Source: Actinomadura coerulea
Lineage (GTDB): Bacteria > Actinomycetota > Actinomycetes > Streptosporangiales > Streptosporangiaceae
Length of the DNA stretch: 64,000 nt
NCBI RefSeq assembly: GCF_014208105.1
Contig: NZ_JACHMQ010000001.1
Location: 2,480,001-2,544,000 of the forward strand
Direction of reading: 5' to 3'
Part shown: positions 1 through 10,012 of the stretch, piece by piece
Position numbering within the stretch: the first letter of the stretch is position 1
How the letters are laid out: every line of letters begins with the position of its first letter
Position numbers and translations under genes: made by a program
The notes under the pieces: model-generated
Database searches by the model: none
Told to the model about the DNA's origin: nothing
Seen by the model: only the letters and a program-made list of their open reading frames with translations

Positions 1-1
1 G

Positions 2-124
2 ACCGCCGCCGTCGCCGTGGGGATCCCCCTGCTGACCGGCTACCTCCTGGTCCGCCGCCGCTGCGACCGCCGCCGCGCCGCCCACTGGGACGAGAGCTGG
101 ACGAGCCTGGCCCAGCACGCCTGA
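2..124 (+). CDS. C-terminal fragment of an Rv1733c-like membrane protein (5' end outside window)
   Basis: Only the last 40 codons are present, in the frame beginning at base 2 and ending with TGA at 122-124. The peptide has the end of a hydrophobic helix (VGIPLLTGYLL) followed by an arginine-rich stretch and a tail with WDESW. That layout of last membrane helix, Arg-rich loop and acidic/Trp tail is what I recall for actinobacterial Rv1733c-family transmembrane proteins. The family assignment rests on a short tail and is tentative; membrane location is better supported than the family name. Confidence 0.5.
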   Translation, partial: TAAVAVGIPLLTGYLLVRRRCDRRRAAHWDESWTSLAQHA

Positions 125-235
125 TCGGCTCCCCAAGCCGCCCCCATTTCCGGGTAACGGCGACCACGCCGAGACGATCTTCCCGGGCCCCGGGGGTAGG
201 CCGAGGGCATCAGGTCCTCGGGGGAAGGGGCGCGT

Positions 236-979
236 GTGTTCAGGAGGATCGCGGCGGAGCTCGTGGGCACGCTGCTCCTGGTCTACTTCGCGGTGGGCGT
301 GGCGACCCTGTCGTTCGGGTTCGGCGTCGCCGGGCGCAGCCTGTCGGCGGGCGTCGTCGCGACGGCGCTGGCCTTCGGCCTCGTGCTCCTCGTCCTGGTC
401 TACGCGATCGGGCCGATCTCGGGCTGCCACGTCAACCCGGCCGTCACGCTCGGCGTGCTGCTCGCCCGCCGGATCCCGCCGCTCGACGCCGTCGGCTACT
501 GGATCGCCCAGTTCGCCGGCGGCATCCTGGGCGCGCTCCTGCTGTGGGCGACCTTCTCCGGTTCGCCGCTGTACGCCCGCTCCGTGACCGGGCTCGGCGC
601 CGACGGGTGGGGCGCCGCCAGCCTCATCCGCATCGACATGGGCGGCGCGTTCCTCACGGAGGTCGTGCTGACCGCGCTGTTCGTGTTCATCGTGCTGTCC
701 ATGACGAGCACGGCGGCCATCCCGTCGGTCGCCGGGGTCGGCATCGGCCTCGCCCTCACGACCGTGCACCTGATCGGCATCCCGATCACGGGGACGTCGG
801 TCAACCCGGCCCGCAGCCTCGGTCCCGCCGTCGTCCTGGGCGGGACCGCCCTCTCGCAGGTGTGGCTGTTCATCGTCGCGCCCCTGGTGGGGGCCGTGGT
901 CGCCGCGGCGCTGCACGGCTTCGTCGGGCCGCCGGAGAAGGAGACCCCGCTCCCGCCCGTGGAGGAGGAGGCCCCCTAG
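236..979 (+). CDS. AqpZ-type aquaporin (MIP family water channel)
   Basis: A 247-residue integral membrane channel of normal MIP length. Both pore half-helix motifs are visible: the first NPA at residues 67-69 and the second NPAR at 190-193. The aromatic/arginine filter predicted by spacing from AqpZ is complete, with F47, H178, T187 and R193, which favours a strict water channel over a glycerol facilitator. Start is a GTG preceded by a purine-rich ribosome site (about 219-229). The acidic, proline-rich C-terminal tail is cytoplasmic. It stands alone, convergent with argG, and its stop codon sits in the loop of a strong terminator hairpin. Confidence 0.93.
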   Translation: MFRRIAAELVGTLLLVYFAVGVATLSFGFGVAGRSLSAGVVATALAFGLVLLVLVYAIGPISGCHVNPAVTLGVLLARRIPPLDAVGYWIAQFAGGILGALLLWATFSGSPLYARSVTGLGADGWGAASLIRIDMGGAFLTEVVLTALFVFIVLSMTSTAAIPSVAGVGIGLALTTVHLIGIPITGTSVNPARSLGPAVVLGGTALSQVWLFIVAPLVGAVVAAALHGFVGPPEKETPLPPVEEEAP

Positions 980-994
980 CTCTCGGGGGCCTCC
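967..994. terminator. Bidirectional terminator hairpin between aquaporin and argG
   Basis: A perfect 10-bp stem (GGAGGCCCCC at 967-976 and its complement at 985-994) encloses an 8-nt loop that contains the aquaporin TAG stop. It lies between convergent genes, so it can serve both. No U-tract follows, as is common in actinomycetes. Confidence 0.75.
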
Positions 995-1007
995 CGGCAG
1001 GCGCGCC

Positions 1008-3434
<2,427 letters not shown>

Positions 3435-3692
3435 ATGGACACGCCCGTCAACCCCGCTGACCAGGCGTTAGCCCGACTCCGCGAGGACTTCCAAGGCCAC
3501 CGAATCTGGCGCGCCACGCGCTACGACGGGAGGCTCGGCGACTGGGTCGCCACCCTGCACGACCCAAAGGCCGGCATTGACCCGACCGTTATATGCAGCA
3601 CCGCCGACGAGCTCCGCAAGGCCCTCACGAACGAGCTCAGTCGCGCGGCCTGCCGCCCGACGCCCGACCCGCGTAAGTGGGTGCGCCGGTAA
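3435..3692 (+). CDS. Small conserved actinomycete protein of unknown function (85 aa)
   Basis: The protein has no signal peptide or membrane helix. It opens with a charged helix (ALARLREDFQGH) and then a compact region rich in Trp, Arg and Asp (RIWRATRYDGRLGDW, ATLHDP). I recall similar small proteins in multiple copies in Actinomadura-like genomes, but I know no function. The ATG is preceded by GGAAG about 12 nt upstream. Its stop overlaps the start of the next gene (TAATG at 3690-3694), so the pair is probably translationally coupled. Confidence 0.7.
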   Translation: MDTPVNPADQALARLREDFQGHRIWRATRYDGRLGDWVATLHDPKAGIDPTVICSTADELRKALTNELSRAACRPTPDPRKWVRR

Positions 3693-4258
3693 TGGGATGG
3701 ATCGAACCGAAGAATCTGCACGCCGGAGCCTCGACTTCCTCCATTACAAGCCTTCTTGACCGACTTGCACAGGAAGTCGTCCGGGAGGGCTGGAAGGCCG
3801 TGCCGCACTACGGCGGGCCCCTGCCGCTCCTGCGCGTCTTCGACCCGGCCGTCCCGGGATTCGGGGAGAGCGTCACACTCGCCTCCGAATCGGCCACCGA
3901 CGCCTGGTGGTACCGGTCGAGCACCGGCGAGGATCTGGCCCCGCACACCGACCCGGTGCGCGCGGCGGAGAGGATCACCCGGATCCTCACCCCCTACGTG
4001 GCGGCCGCGCTCGCCGCGCGGGCGCGGCGGCCGGTGAGGGACGGCACCGCGCTCCCGATCCCGCCGCCCGGCCCCGGCGCGCCCGACACGGACACGATCG
4101 CCTACCTCCATGCCCGATTCGGTGTCCTGTGCTGGTGGGGCACCCACACCAAGGAATGGTGGGCCCTCATCCCCTGCGCCGCGCAGTGGAGGCTCGTCAA
4201 CGCGCCCGCCTCGGAGACCCTCGCCCAGGCCATCCTCGACGTCCACGCGCACAGCTAG
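3692..4258 (+). CDS. Hypothetical protein coupled to the preceding small gene (188 aa)
   Basis: A soluble protein of unknown family. The N-terminal half contains a Trp/Tyr-rich stretch (DAWWYRSSTGEDL) that could be an alpha/beta fold, followed by a helical Ala/Arg-rich segment, and a C-terminal half with repeated Trp residues (LCWWGTHTKEWWALI). No catalytic motif is recognisable. An in-frame GTG exists 15 nt upstream, but the ATG at 3692 overlaps the previous stop as TAATG, which I take as the real start. The gene ends just before a strong hairpin shared with the convergent acyl-CoA synthetase gene. Confidence 0.7.
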   Translation: MGWIEPKNLHAGASTSSITSLLDRLAQEVVREGWKAVPHYGGPLPLLRVFDPAVPGFGESVTLASESATDAWWYRSSTGEDLAPHTDPVRAAERITRILTPYVAAALAARARRPVRDGTALPIPPPGPGAPDTDTIAYLHARFGVLCWWGTHTKEWWALIPCAAQWRLVNAPASETLAQAILDVHAHS

Positions 4259-4260
4259 AT

Positions 4261-4299
4261 CCCGGCCGCGGGTGAGGCCCCTCCTCCCCCGCGGCCGGG
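4261..4299. terminator. Bidirectional terminator hairpin
   Basis: Perfect 12-bp inverted repeat, CCCGGCCGCGGG (4261-4272) and its complement (4288-4299), with a 15-nt loop. It lies exactly between the convergent stops at 4258 and 4301. Confidence 0.8.
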
Positions 4300-4300
4300 C

Positions 4301-5827
4301 TCAGCGAGCCACGGAGTCGTCGCGCTCCTTGAGGAGGGCTTTGTGAATCTTGCCTACCGGCGTCAGGGGCACGTCCTGGGTGATGACGAACTGGCGGGGC
4401 ACCTTGTAGTCGGCCAGGCGGTCGCGGCAGTAGGCGGTCAGTTCGTCGGCGGTGGGGGGCTCGGCGTCCGGGCGCGGGACGACGTAGAAGCGGCCGACCT
4501 CGCCGAGGACCGCGTCGGGGACGCCGATCCCGGCGGCCATCGCGACCTTCGGGTGGGCGGTCAGGACGTTCTCGATCTCCACCGGGTAGACGTTGAAGCC
4601 GCCCTGGATGTACATCTCCTTCTTGCGTCCGCGCAGGACGAGGTGCCCGTCGGGCTCCATGGCGACCATGTCCCCGGTGGCGAGCCAGCCGTCCGGCAGG
4701 AAGACCTCGGCGGTCTCTTCCGGCATGTTCCAGTAGCCGGCGGCGACGCAGGCGCCGCGGATCTGGAGCTCGCCGGTCTCGCCCGGTGGCAGCACGGTCC
4801 CGTCCGGGGCCGTCACGCGCGCCTCGAAGTCGCCGATGACCGCGCCGAGGGTCCGGGAGACGGTCTCGGGGTCGTCGTCCACCGGGGACAGCACGCAGGC
4901 GCCCGAGGATTCGGACAGGCCGTAGAGACCGTAGAGAGGCGCTCCGGGGAAGCCGCGGCGGACCGCGTCGGCGAGCGCCGGCTCCACGTTGGAGCCGCCC
5001 GCCATGCACAGCCGGACGGACGAGACGTCGTGCTCGGCGAAGTCGGGGCGGCCGAGCATCAGCACGTACATCGTGGGGACGGCGCCGAGGAAGGTCACCC
5101 GGTGGCGTTCGACGGCGCGCAGCGCGGCGTCCGGGGAGAAGGCGGGCAGCAGCGCGACCGAGCCGCCGCTGACCAGGGCGGCCATGATCGTGCAGGTGAT
5201 GCCGCCGACGTGGTTGAACGGGAGATGGCCGAGCAGGACGTCGTCGCGGGTCATCCCGAAGTGGCCGGCCTGGGCGGAGGCCGAGGCCAGGATGCTCCGG
5301 TGGGTGATGACGGCGCCCTTGGGGCGCCCCGTGGTGCCGGACGTGTAGAGGATCATCAGCGGGTCGTCCGGGTCCACCGCGGCACGGGCCGCGGCCGGGG
5401 ACGGCGGGGCCGGGGCCGAGGCCAGGGCGTCGAAGCCCGCGCCGAAGTACACGGCGGGGACTCCGGCCGACTCGAAGTACGCGGCGAAGTCGAAGCCGGG
5501 CACGGAGTCGACGCCGACGACCAGCCGGGCGCCGCTCTGTCCGAGCATGAAGGACAGCTCCCGCTCCCGGTAGCGGACGTTGAGCGGGACGACGACGGCG
5601 CCGATCCGGGCCGCGCCGAAGAACACCGCGAGCCACTGCGCGGTGTTGGGGCCGAGCAGGCCGATCCGGTCGCCCCGTTCCACGCCGCGGGCGAGCAGGC
5701 CCGCCGCGACACGGTCCGCCAGCTCGTCGAAACCGGAGAACGTGATGGTGTCGTCGCCGTCGTGGAGGAACGCCTCGTCCCGCGTCGCCGCGGCCTCGAG
5801 CGCCCCTCCGACCGTCACTGCCCGCAT
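4301..5827 (-). CDS. AMP-dependent acyl-CoA synthetase (FadD-like)
   Basis: A 508-residue member of the ANL adenylating family. It activates a carboxylic acid to acyl-AMP and then to the CoA thioester. The P-loop TSGTTGRPK is at 162-170. The A5-like GLSESSG, the hinge region around TGDMVAMEPDGHLVLRGR, the GGFNVYPVEIE motif and the C-terminal lysine in LTPVGKIHK are all intact, so it should be active. Substrate cannot be read from the sequence; the family handles fatty, aromatic and other acids. Start ATG at 5825-5827 follows GGGAAGG at good spacing; the longer frame start lacks one. It lies 55 bp downstream of the methyltransferase on the same strand and may be cotranscribed with it. Confidence 0.9.
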   Translation of the reverse strand: MRAVTVGGALEAAATRDEAFLHDGDDTITFSGFDELADRVAAGLLARGVERGDRIGLLGPNTAQWLAVFFGAARIGAVVVPLNVRYRERELSFMLGQSGARLVVGVDSVPGFDFAAYFESAGVPAVYFGAGFDALASAPAPPSPAAARAAVDPDDPLMILYTSGTTGRPKGAVITHRSILASASAQAGHFGMTRDDVLLGHLPFNHVGGITCTIMAALVSGGSVALLPAFSPDAALRAVERHRVTFLGAVPTMYVLMLGRPDFAEHDVSSVRLCMAGGSNVEPALADAVRRGFPGAPLYGLYGLSESSGACVLSPVDDDPETVSRTLGAVIGDFEARVTAPDGTVLPPGETGELQIRGACVAAGYWNMPEETAEVFLPDGWLATGDMVAMEPDGHLVLRGRKKEMYIQGGFNVYPVEIENVLTAHPKVAMAAGIGVPDAVLGEVGRFYVVPRPDAEPPTADELTAYCRDRLADYKVPRQFVITQDVPLTPVGKIHKALLKERDDSVAR

Positions 5828-5882
5828 GTCGCCTTCCCTCGTTCCGGTGGCATTCGTCAGGGAGCGGTCGTGCACGCACACC

Positions 5883-6686
5883 TCAGAGCTTGCGGCCGAC
5901 TCCGGCGTAGAACCAGATCGGCAGGGCCTCCTCCAGGGTGACCGGGCGTTCGGGCCGCCACAGCGGTGCCCACACCAGGCCGGGATCGACCAGTTCGAAG
6001 TCGCCGAACAGGCCCGTCACCTGGTCCAGGGTGCGCGGGGTGCCGGGCGCGTTCGTCCTCTTGTAGACCTCGACGACCTTCGCCACGATGTCGGGGACGC
6101 CGTCGGCGGAGGCGTGGGTGATCGCCATGTGGCTGCCGGGGGCGAGCGCCTCGCGCAGCTCGGCCATGACGCCGGGCGGGTCGTCCTCGTCCGGGATGAA
6201 GTGCAGGGTGGCGATCGTCAGCAGCGCGATCGGCTTCCCGAAGTCCAGCAGGCGGGTGATCTCGGGATGCTCCAGGATCTCGCGGGGGCGGCGGATGTCG
6301 GCCTGGACCATCCGGGTGCCGGGCGAGTCCGCGAGGATCGCCCGTCCGTGCGCGACGACCTGGCCGTCGTAGTCGGCGTAGGCGACGCGGGCGGCGGGGT
6401 TCACCGCCTGGGCGATCTGGTGGACGTTCTGCTGGGTGGGAAGCCCGGTGCCGATGTCGAGGAACTGGTCGATGCCCTGCTCGGCCATGTACCGGACGGC
6501 GCGCCCCATGAACGCCCGGTTCTCCTTGATCAGAGTGATCAGGGTGGGGTCGGCGGCCTTGGCCTCCTCGGCGCGGAGGCGGTCGGCCTCGTAATGGTCC
6601 TTGCCGCCGAGGTAGTAGTCGTACATGCGAGCGATGTTCGGCACGCTCGGGTCGAATCCGCCTGGCCCAAACCGCTCGTCTGCCAC
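5883..6686 (-). CDS. SAV2177/DUF574-family SAM-dependent methyltransferase
   Basis: A Rossmann-type methyltransferase of the actinomycete family that starts with a DPSVPNIARMYDYYLGGKDH-like motif (here near residues 10-30). The SAM-binding loop FLDIGTGLPTQ is clear. The physiological substrate of this family is unknown, although paralogues are numerous in actinomycetes. The GTG start at 6684-6686 has GGGAGG 4 nt upstream and matches the family N-terminus. The frame continues unbroken upstream through the EamA gene, so a fused protein is possible. The C-terminus ends in the family-typical GVGRK. A paralogue lies at 8770-9591, beyond the LysR gene. Confidence 0.88.
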   Translation of the reverse strand: MADERFGPGGFDPSVPNIARMYDYYLGGKDHYEADRLRAEEAKAADPTLITLIKENRAFMGRAVRYMAEQGIDQFLDIGTGLPTQQNVHQIAQAVNPAARVAYADYDGQVVAHGRAILADSPGTRMVQADIRRPREILEHPEITRLLDFGKPIALLTIATLHFIPDEDDPPGVMAELREALAPGSHMAITHASADGVPDIVAKVVEVYKRTNAPGTPRTLDQVTGLFGDFELVDPGLVWAPLWRPERPVTLEEALPIWFYAGVGRKL

Positions 6687-7667
6687 CGTGCCTCCCTGCC
6701 GGCCGCCCACGCTGATCATCTTCGCGTCCCACTCTACGGGCTGGGATCGCGCCGCCGGACCGGTCCACGAGAACGACCGATCACGATTCGGTCCGGCGGG
6801 CGGTCCCGCCCGGGGCGGCCCTGAGGGCGCGCTCCCGCCGGCGCGGCCCAGGGCCGCGCCGGCGGCCGCCGCGGAGACGCAGGCGATGGCGAGCCAGGCG
6901 CGCCAGGTCAGGTGCTCGTGCAGGAGGACGAGCCCGGCGAGCGCCCCGGCGGCCGGCTCCAGGCTGACCATCACGGCGACCGCGCGGGCGGGGAGCCGGC
7001 GCAGGGCCGCCATGTCCAGCGACCACGGGATGACGGCGGACAGCAGCGCGAGGCCGAGGCCCGCGAGCAGCACCCGCGGCCGCAGCGCCGCCCCGCCGGC
7101 CAGGGGCGCGAGGGGCAGGACGAGCAGCGCCGCTAACGCCACCGCCCAGGCCAGCGGAGCGCCGTCCCGCGTCCCGGCCCGCTGGTTGAGGACCAGGTAG
7201 GCGGCCATGCAGGCGCCGGAGGCCAGCGCGAGCAGGACCCCGGCCGCGGGCATCGGCGAGCCGGACGGGGCGGCCAGCAGGATCACGCCGGTGCCCGCGA
7301 GGGCGGCCCACAGCAGGTCGGCGGGACCGCGCGCCCCGACGAGGGCCAGCGTGAGCGGGCCGAGGAACTGCAGCGTGGAGGCGACGCCGACCGGCAGCAG
7401 CGCCATCGCCGGGTAGATCAGGTGCATCCCGGCGATCGCGGTCCCGAGGGCCGCGACCAGGCCCAGCGAGTCCCGGGCCGGCGGGCCGGGGCGGCGGGCG
7501 AGCAGCAGGACGAGGGCCGCGAACGTCAGCCGGAGCGCGACCACGCCGGCGGGCCCGGCCACCGCCAGCATCGCCTTGCCGCAGGCCTGGCCGGACTGGA
7601 CCGACGTCACGCTGCCGAGGACCAGCAGCGGCGCGGGGACGCCGGGGCCGGTCGTTCTGATCGCCAT
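6687..7667 (-). CDS. EamA/DMT-family exporter (RhtA-like), frame open into the downstream methyltransferase
   Basis: About ten hydrophobic helices over the first 280 residues, with two EamA repeats, as in RhtA/YdcZ-type amino-acid or metabolite exporters. ATG at 7665-7667 is the only good start and is divergent from a LysR gene, a common arrangement for this transporter class. The oddity is the end: no stop occurs in this frame before the methyltransferase GTG at 6686, so the reading continues through a linker that looks like translated intergenic DNA. In the adjacent frame a stop at 6781-6783 would end the protein at a typical place. Either a real fusion or a frameshift/assembly error; see findings. 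Confidence 0.8.
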
Positions 7668-7691
7668 GGGGACAGTCTGGGAAGCGGCGAC

Positions 7692-7710
7692 CTTTCGGGT
7701 CTATCGAAAG
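7692..7710. promoter_or_regulatory. LysR-type operator between the exporter and lysR genes
   Basis: Perfect inverted repeat CTTTCG-N7-CGAAAG in the 73-bp divergent gap. It contains the T-N11-A arrangement typical of LysR boxes and lies 31 bp before the lysR ATG, so it could serve both autoregulation and exporter activation. Confidence 0.55.
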
Positions 7711-7740
7711 ATTCCGCACATCATCGTGTTGAATTGCCAC

Positions 7741-8640
7741 ATGATCGACCATCGCCTGGAGACGCTGCGGGTGCTGCGGGAGCGGGGCACGGTCACCGCG
7801 ACCGCCGAGGCGCTGCACCTGACGCCCTCGACGGTGTCGCAGCAGCTCCGGCGGCTCGGGCACGACCTCGGCGTCGACCTCCTGGAGGCGCAGGGGCGGC
7901 GGGTGCGGCTCACCGCCGCGGCGCACACGGTGCTGCGGCACGCCGACGTCCTGGCCGCGCAGTGGGAGCGGGCCCGCGCCGACCTCGCCGGGCACCGCGC
8001 CGGGACGGCCGGGCAGGTGCGGTTCTGCGCCGTCTCCAGCGCCCTCGCCGCTCTGGTGGCGCCGGCCGCCGCGCGGCTGCGCGAGGACCATCCGGCGCTC
8101 GCCGTCCACATGAGCGAGAAGGAGAGCGAGGACGCCGCCCACCTGCTCCTCGCCCGGCGGTGCGACATCGCCGTGGTCATCCCCAGCGAGCAGACCCCGG
8201 CCCCGGACGACGCGCGGTTCGCGCAGTGGCCCGTGCTCGACGAGCCGCAGGACCTGCTGGTCCCGGCCGGGCACCCGCTCGCCTCGCGCGGGCCGGCCCG
8301 GCTCGCCGACGCCGCCGGCGAGCCGTGGATCGGCTCGCCGGACCGGTTCGACCAGCACCAGCTCATGCTCGCCGCCTGCGCCGCCGCCGGGTTCACGCCG
8401 CGCCTCGCCCACGAGGCCAACGAGTGGTTCGCCGTCTCGGCGCTCGTCGCCCGCGGTTTCGGCATCGGCCTGGTGCCCCGGCTGGCGCCGCTGCCGCCGG
8501 AGGACGACGTCGTCCGGGTGCCGCTGCGGGGCGCGGCGGCACCGTCCCGGCGCATCATCGCGATCGTCCGCCGGGGCAGCGAGACGCAGCCGCCGATCGC
8601 GCGGGGACTGGACGCCCTCCGCGCCGCCGCGCGGCGCTGA
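7741..8640 (+). CDS. LysR-family transcriptional regulator
   Basis: A 299-residue regulator. It has an N-terminal winged helix-turn-helix (residues about 3-60, with LHLTPSTVSQQLRRL as the recognition region) and a C-terminal periplasmic-binding-like effector domain. The frame is open further upstream, but ATG at 7741 gives the standard LysR N-terminus and leaves the operator outside the coding sequence. Divergence from the EamA exporter suggests it controls that exporter in response to the exported compound. The ligand is unknown. Confidence 0.9.
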   Translation: MIDHRLETLRVLRERGTVTATAEALHLTPSTVSQQLRRLGHDLGVDLLEAQGRRVRLTAAAHTVLRHADVLAAQWERARADLAGHRAGTAGQVRFCAVSSALAALVAPAAARLREDHPALAVHMSEKESEDAAHLLLARRCDIAVVIPSEQTPAPDDARFAQWPVLDEPQDLLVPAGHPLASRGPARLADAAGEPWIGSPDRFDQHQLMLAACAAAGFTPRLAHEANEWFAVSALVARGFGIGLVPRLAPLPPEDDVVRVPLRGAAAPSRRIIAIVRRGSETQPPIARGLDALRAAARR

Positions 8641-8673
8641 CGATCGGCTCGCCCGGTGGCGGCGCCCGCCTCC

Positions 8674-8690
8674 GGTACGTCGGACGTACC
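8674..8690. promoter_or_regulatory. 17-bp palindrome upstream of methyltransferase gene
   Basis: GGTACGTC-G-GACGTACC is a perfect inverted repeat with a single central base, 79 bp before the start at 8770. A -10-like CATACT lies just downstream (8705-8710). It reads as a repressor operator for the methyltransferase gene; the regulator is not identified in this window. Confidence 0.5.
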
Positions 8691-8769
8691 AGAAAGTAGC
8701 GTGCCATACTGGGCGATTCCTCGCGGCGACCGCGCGTCACCGCTCGGACGTCGGCTGAATGGAGAAGCC

Positions 8770-9591
8770 ATGCCCTTCCCCGCGGGGCACGAGCCGCAGG
8801 CTTTCGATCCGACGGCGCCCAACGAGAGCCGGATGCACGACTACTTCCTCGGCGGCAAGGACAACTACGCCGCGGACCGGCAGGCGGCGCTCCAGGCGAT
8901 CGAACTGGCGCCGGAACTGCCGGTCCTGGCGCGCGAGGGGCGCAAGTTCCTGGACCGCGTCGTGCGTTTCCTCGCCGCCGCCGGGATACGCCAGTTCCTC
9001 GACATCGGGACCGGCCTGCCCACCCAGGGAAGCGTCCACCAGATCGCCCAGGCGGTGGCGCCCGACTGCCGGGTCGTCTACGTGGACAACGACCCGGTGG
9101 TCCGCGTCCACGCGCAGGCGCTGCTGGGAGGGGACCCCCGCACCACGGTCGTCGAGGCCGACATGCGGGACGCCGAGGGCATCGCGAGCCACCCCAACCT
9201 GCGCCGCCTGATCGACCTCGACCAGCCGACGGCGCTGCTGTTCTTCCACGTGCTCTACACCGTCCCCGACGACGAGGAAGCGGCGCGGACCGTCCGGCGG
9301 CTGAGCGACCTGATGGCGCCGGGCAGCCATGTCGCGATCTCGCATCCGGTCAGCGACCTGTGCCCGGAGGTCACCGCCAGGCTCGCCTTCCTCTACCAGC
9401 AGGAGACCCACGCGATCCGCGGCACGCCGCGCTCGAACATCCGCAGCAGGGCCGAGGTGGAGAAGCTCTTCTCCGGCTGGGACCTGATCGAGCCCGGCGT
9501 CGTCTACCTCCCCCTGTGGCGTCCCGAGCACGAGACGATCGAGTCGTCCAGGCCGATCTGGAGCGTCGGGGGCGTCGGGCGCAAGCCCTGA
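8770..9591 (+). CDS. SAV2177/DUF574-family SAM-dependent methyltransferase (second copy)
   Basis: A 273-residue paralogue of the protein at 5883-6686. It shares the family N-terminal block (FDPTAPNESRMHDYFLGGKD), the SAM-binding FLDIGTGLPTQ loop and the GVGRKP end. Differences in the middle third suggest a diverged target. ATG at 8770 follows GGAG at 8761-8764; the frame is open upstream but without a ribosome site. It is a single-gene unit behind a palindromic operator. Family substrate is unknown. Confidence 0.88.
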   Translation: MPFPAGHEPQAFDPTAPNESRMHDYFLGGKDNYAADRQAALQAIELAPELPVLAREGRKFLDRVVRFLAAAGIRQFLDIGTGLPTQGSVHQIAQAVAPDCRVVYVDNDPVVRVHAQALLGGDPRTTVVEADMRDAEGIASHPNLRRLIDLDQPTALLFFHVLYTVPDDEEAARTVRRLSDLMAPGSHVAISHPVSDLCPEVTARLAFLYQQETHAIRGTPRSNIRSRAEVEKLFSGWDLIEPGVVYLPLWRPEHETIESSRPIWSVGGVGRKP

Positions 9592-10012
9592 TCCGTCACC
9601 CGGCCGGAGCGCCGTAGGCGCTCACCTGCACCTGGACCTCGACGAGGTCTGGCGCCCCCTCACCGTCTGAGACGCGGGCGGCGCGGCCGGGCTGAAAACC
9701 GATAGCGCCCTGAAGCCGGGACGGGCGCGGGCAGGGAGGGACCTGCCCACGTGAGACTGCTCCCGGACGCGCGGCACGCCGCCCACCCCTCGGGCAATTG
9801 CTAACAATTCATATAGCGAATTGCTTCCGAAGGCCATTCACGGGGCCGACTTCCCGGCTTGGACACCGGCGCATCGGCCCCGGCCCCGGACAGGCCGCCG
9901 CCGCACGAGAATGCGCCACCGCCCGGCCGCAGAACCATTGAGTGTGGTTGGCAATGCGCTACGCTCAACAGTGATTGCTTTGTAGCCGTTCGGTGCGGGC
10001 AGGGGTCGTCAC
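9592..10012. promoter_or_regulatory. Intergenic regulatory region with AT-rich and palindromic elements
   Basis: No gene is supported in these 420 bp. Two features stand out. An AT-rich patch at 9794-9824 carries GCAATTGC, then AATTC and AATTGC repeats with the outer inverted pair GCAATT/AATTGC. Closer to the next gene, TTGAGTGT (9938-9945) and ACGCTCAA (9961-9968) form a 7-of-8 inverted repeat spaced like an operator. Both probably belong to the promoter of the FAD/PEP gene pair. Confidence 0.4.

Noticed and set aside
8705-8760. Upstream start of the second DUF574 methyltransferase at 8656
   Set aside because: No ribosome site, no family similarity in the extra 38 codons, and it would include the palindromic operator.
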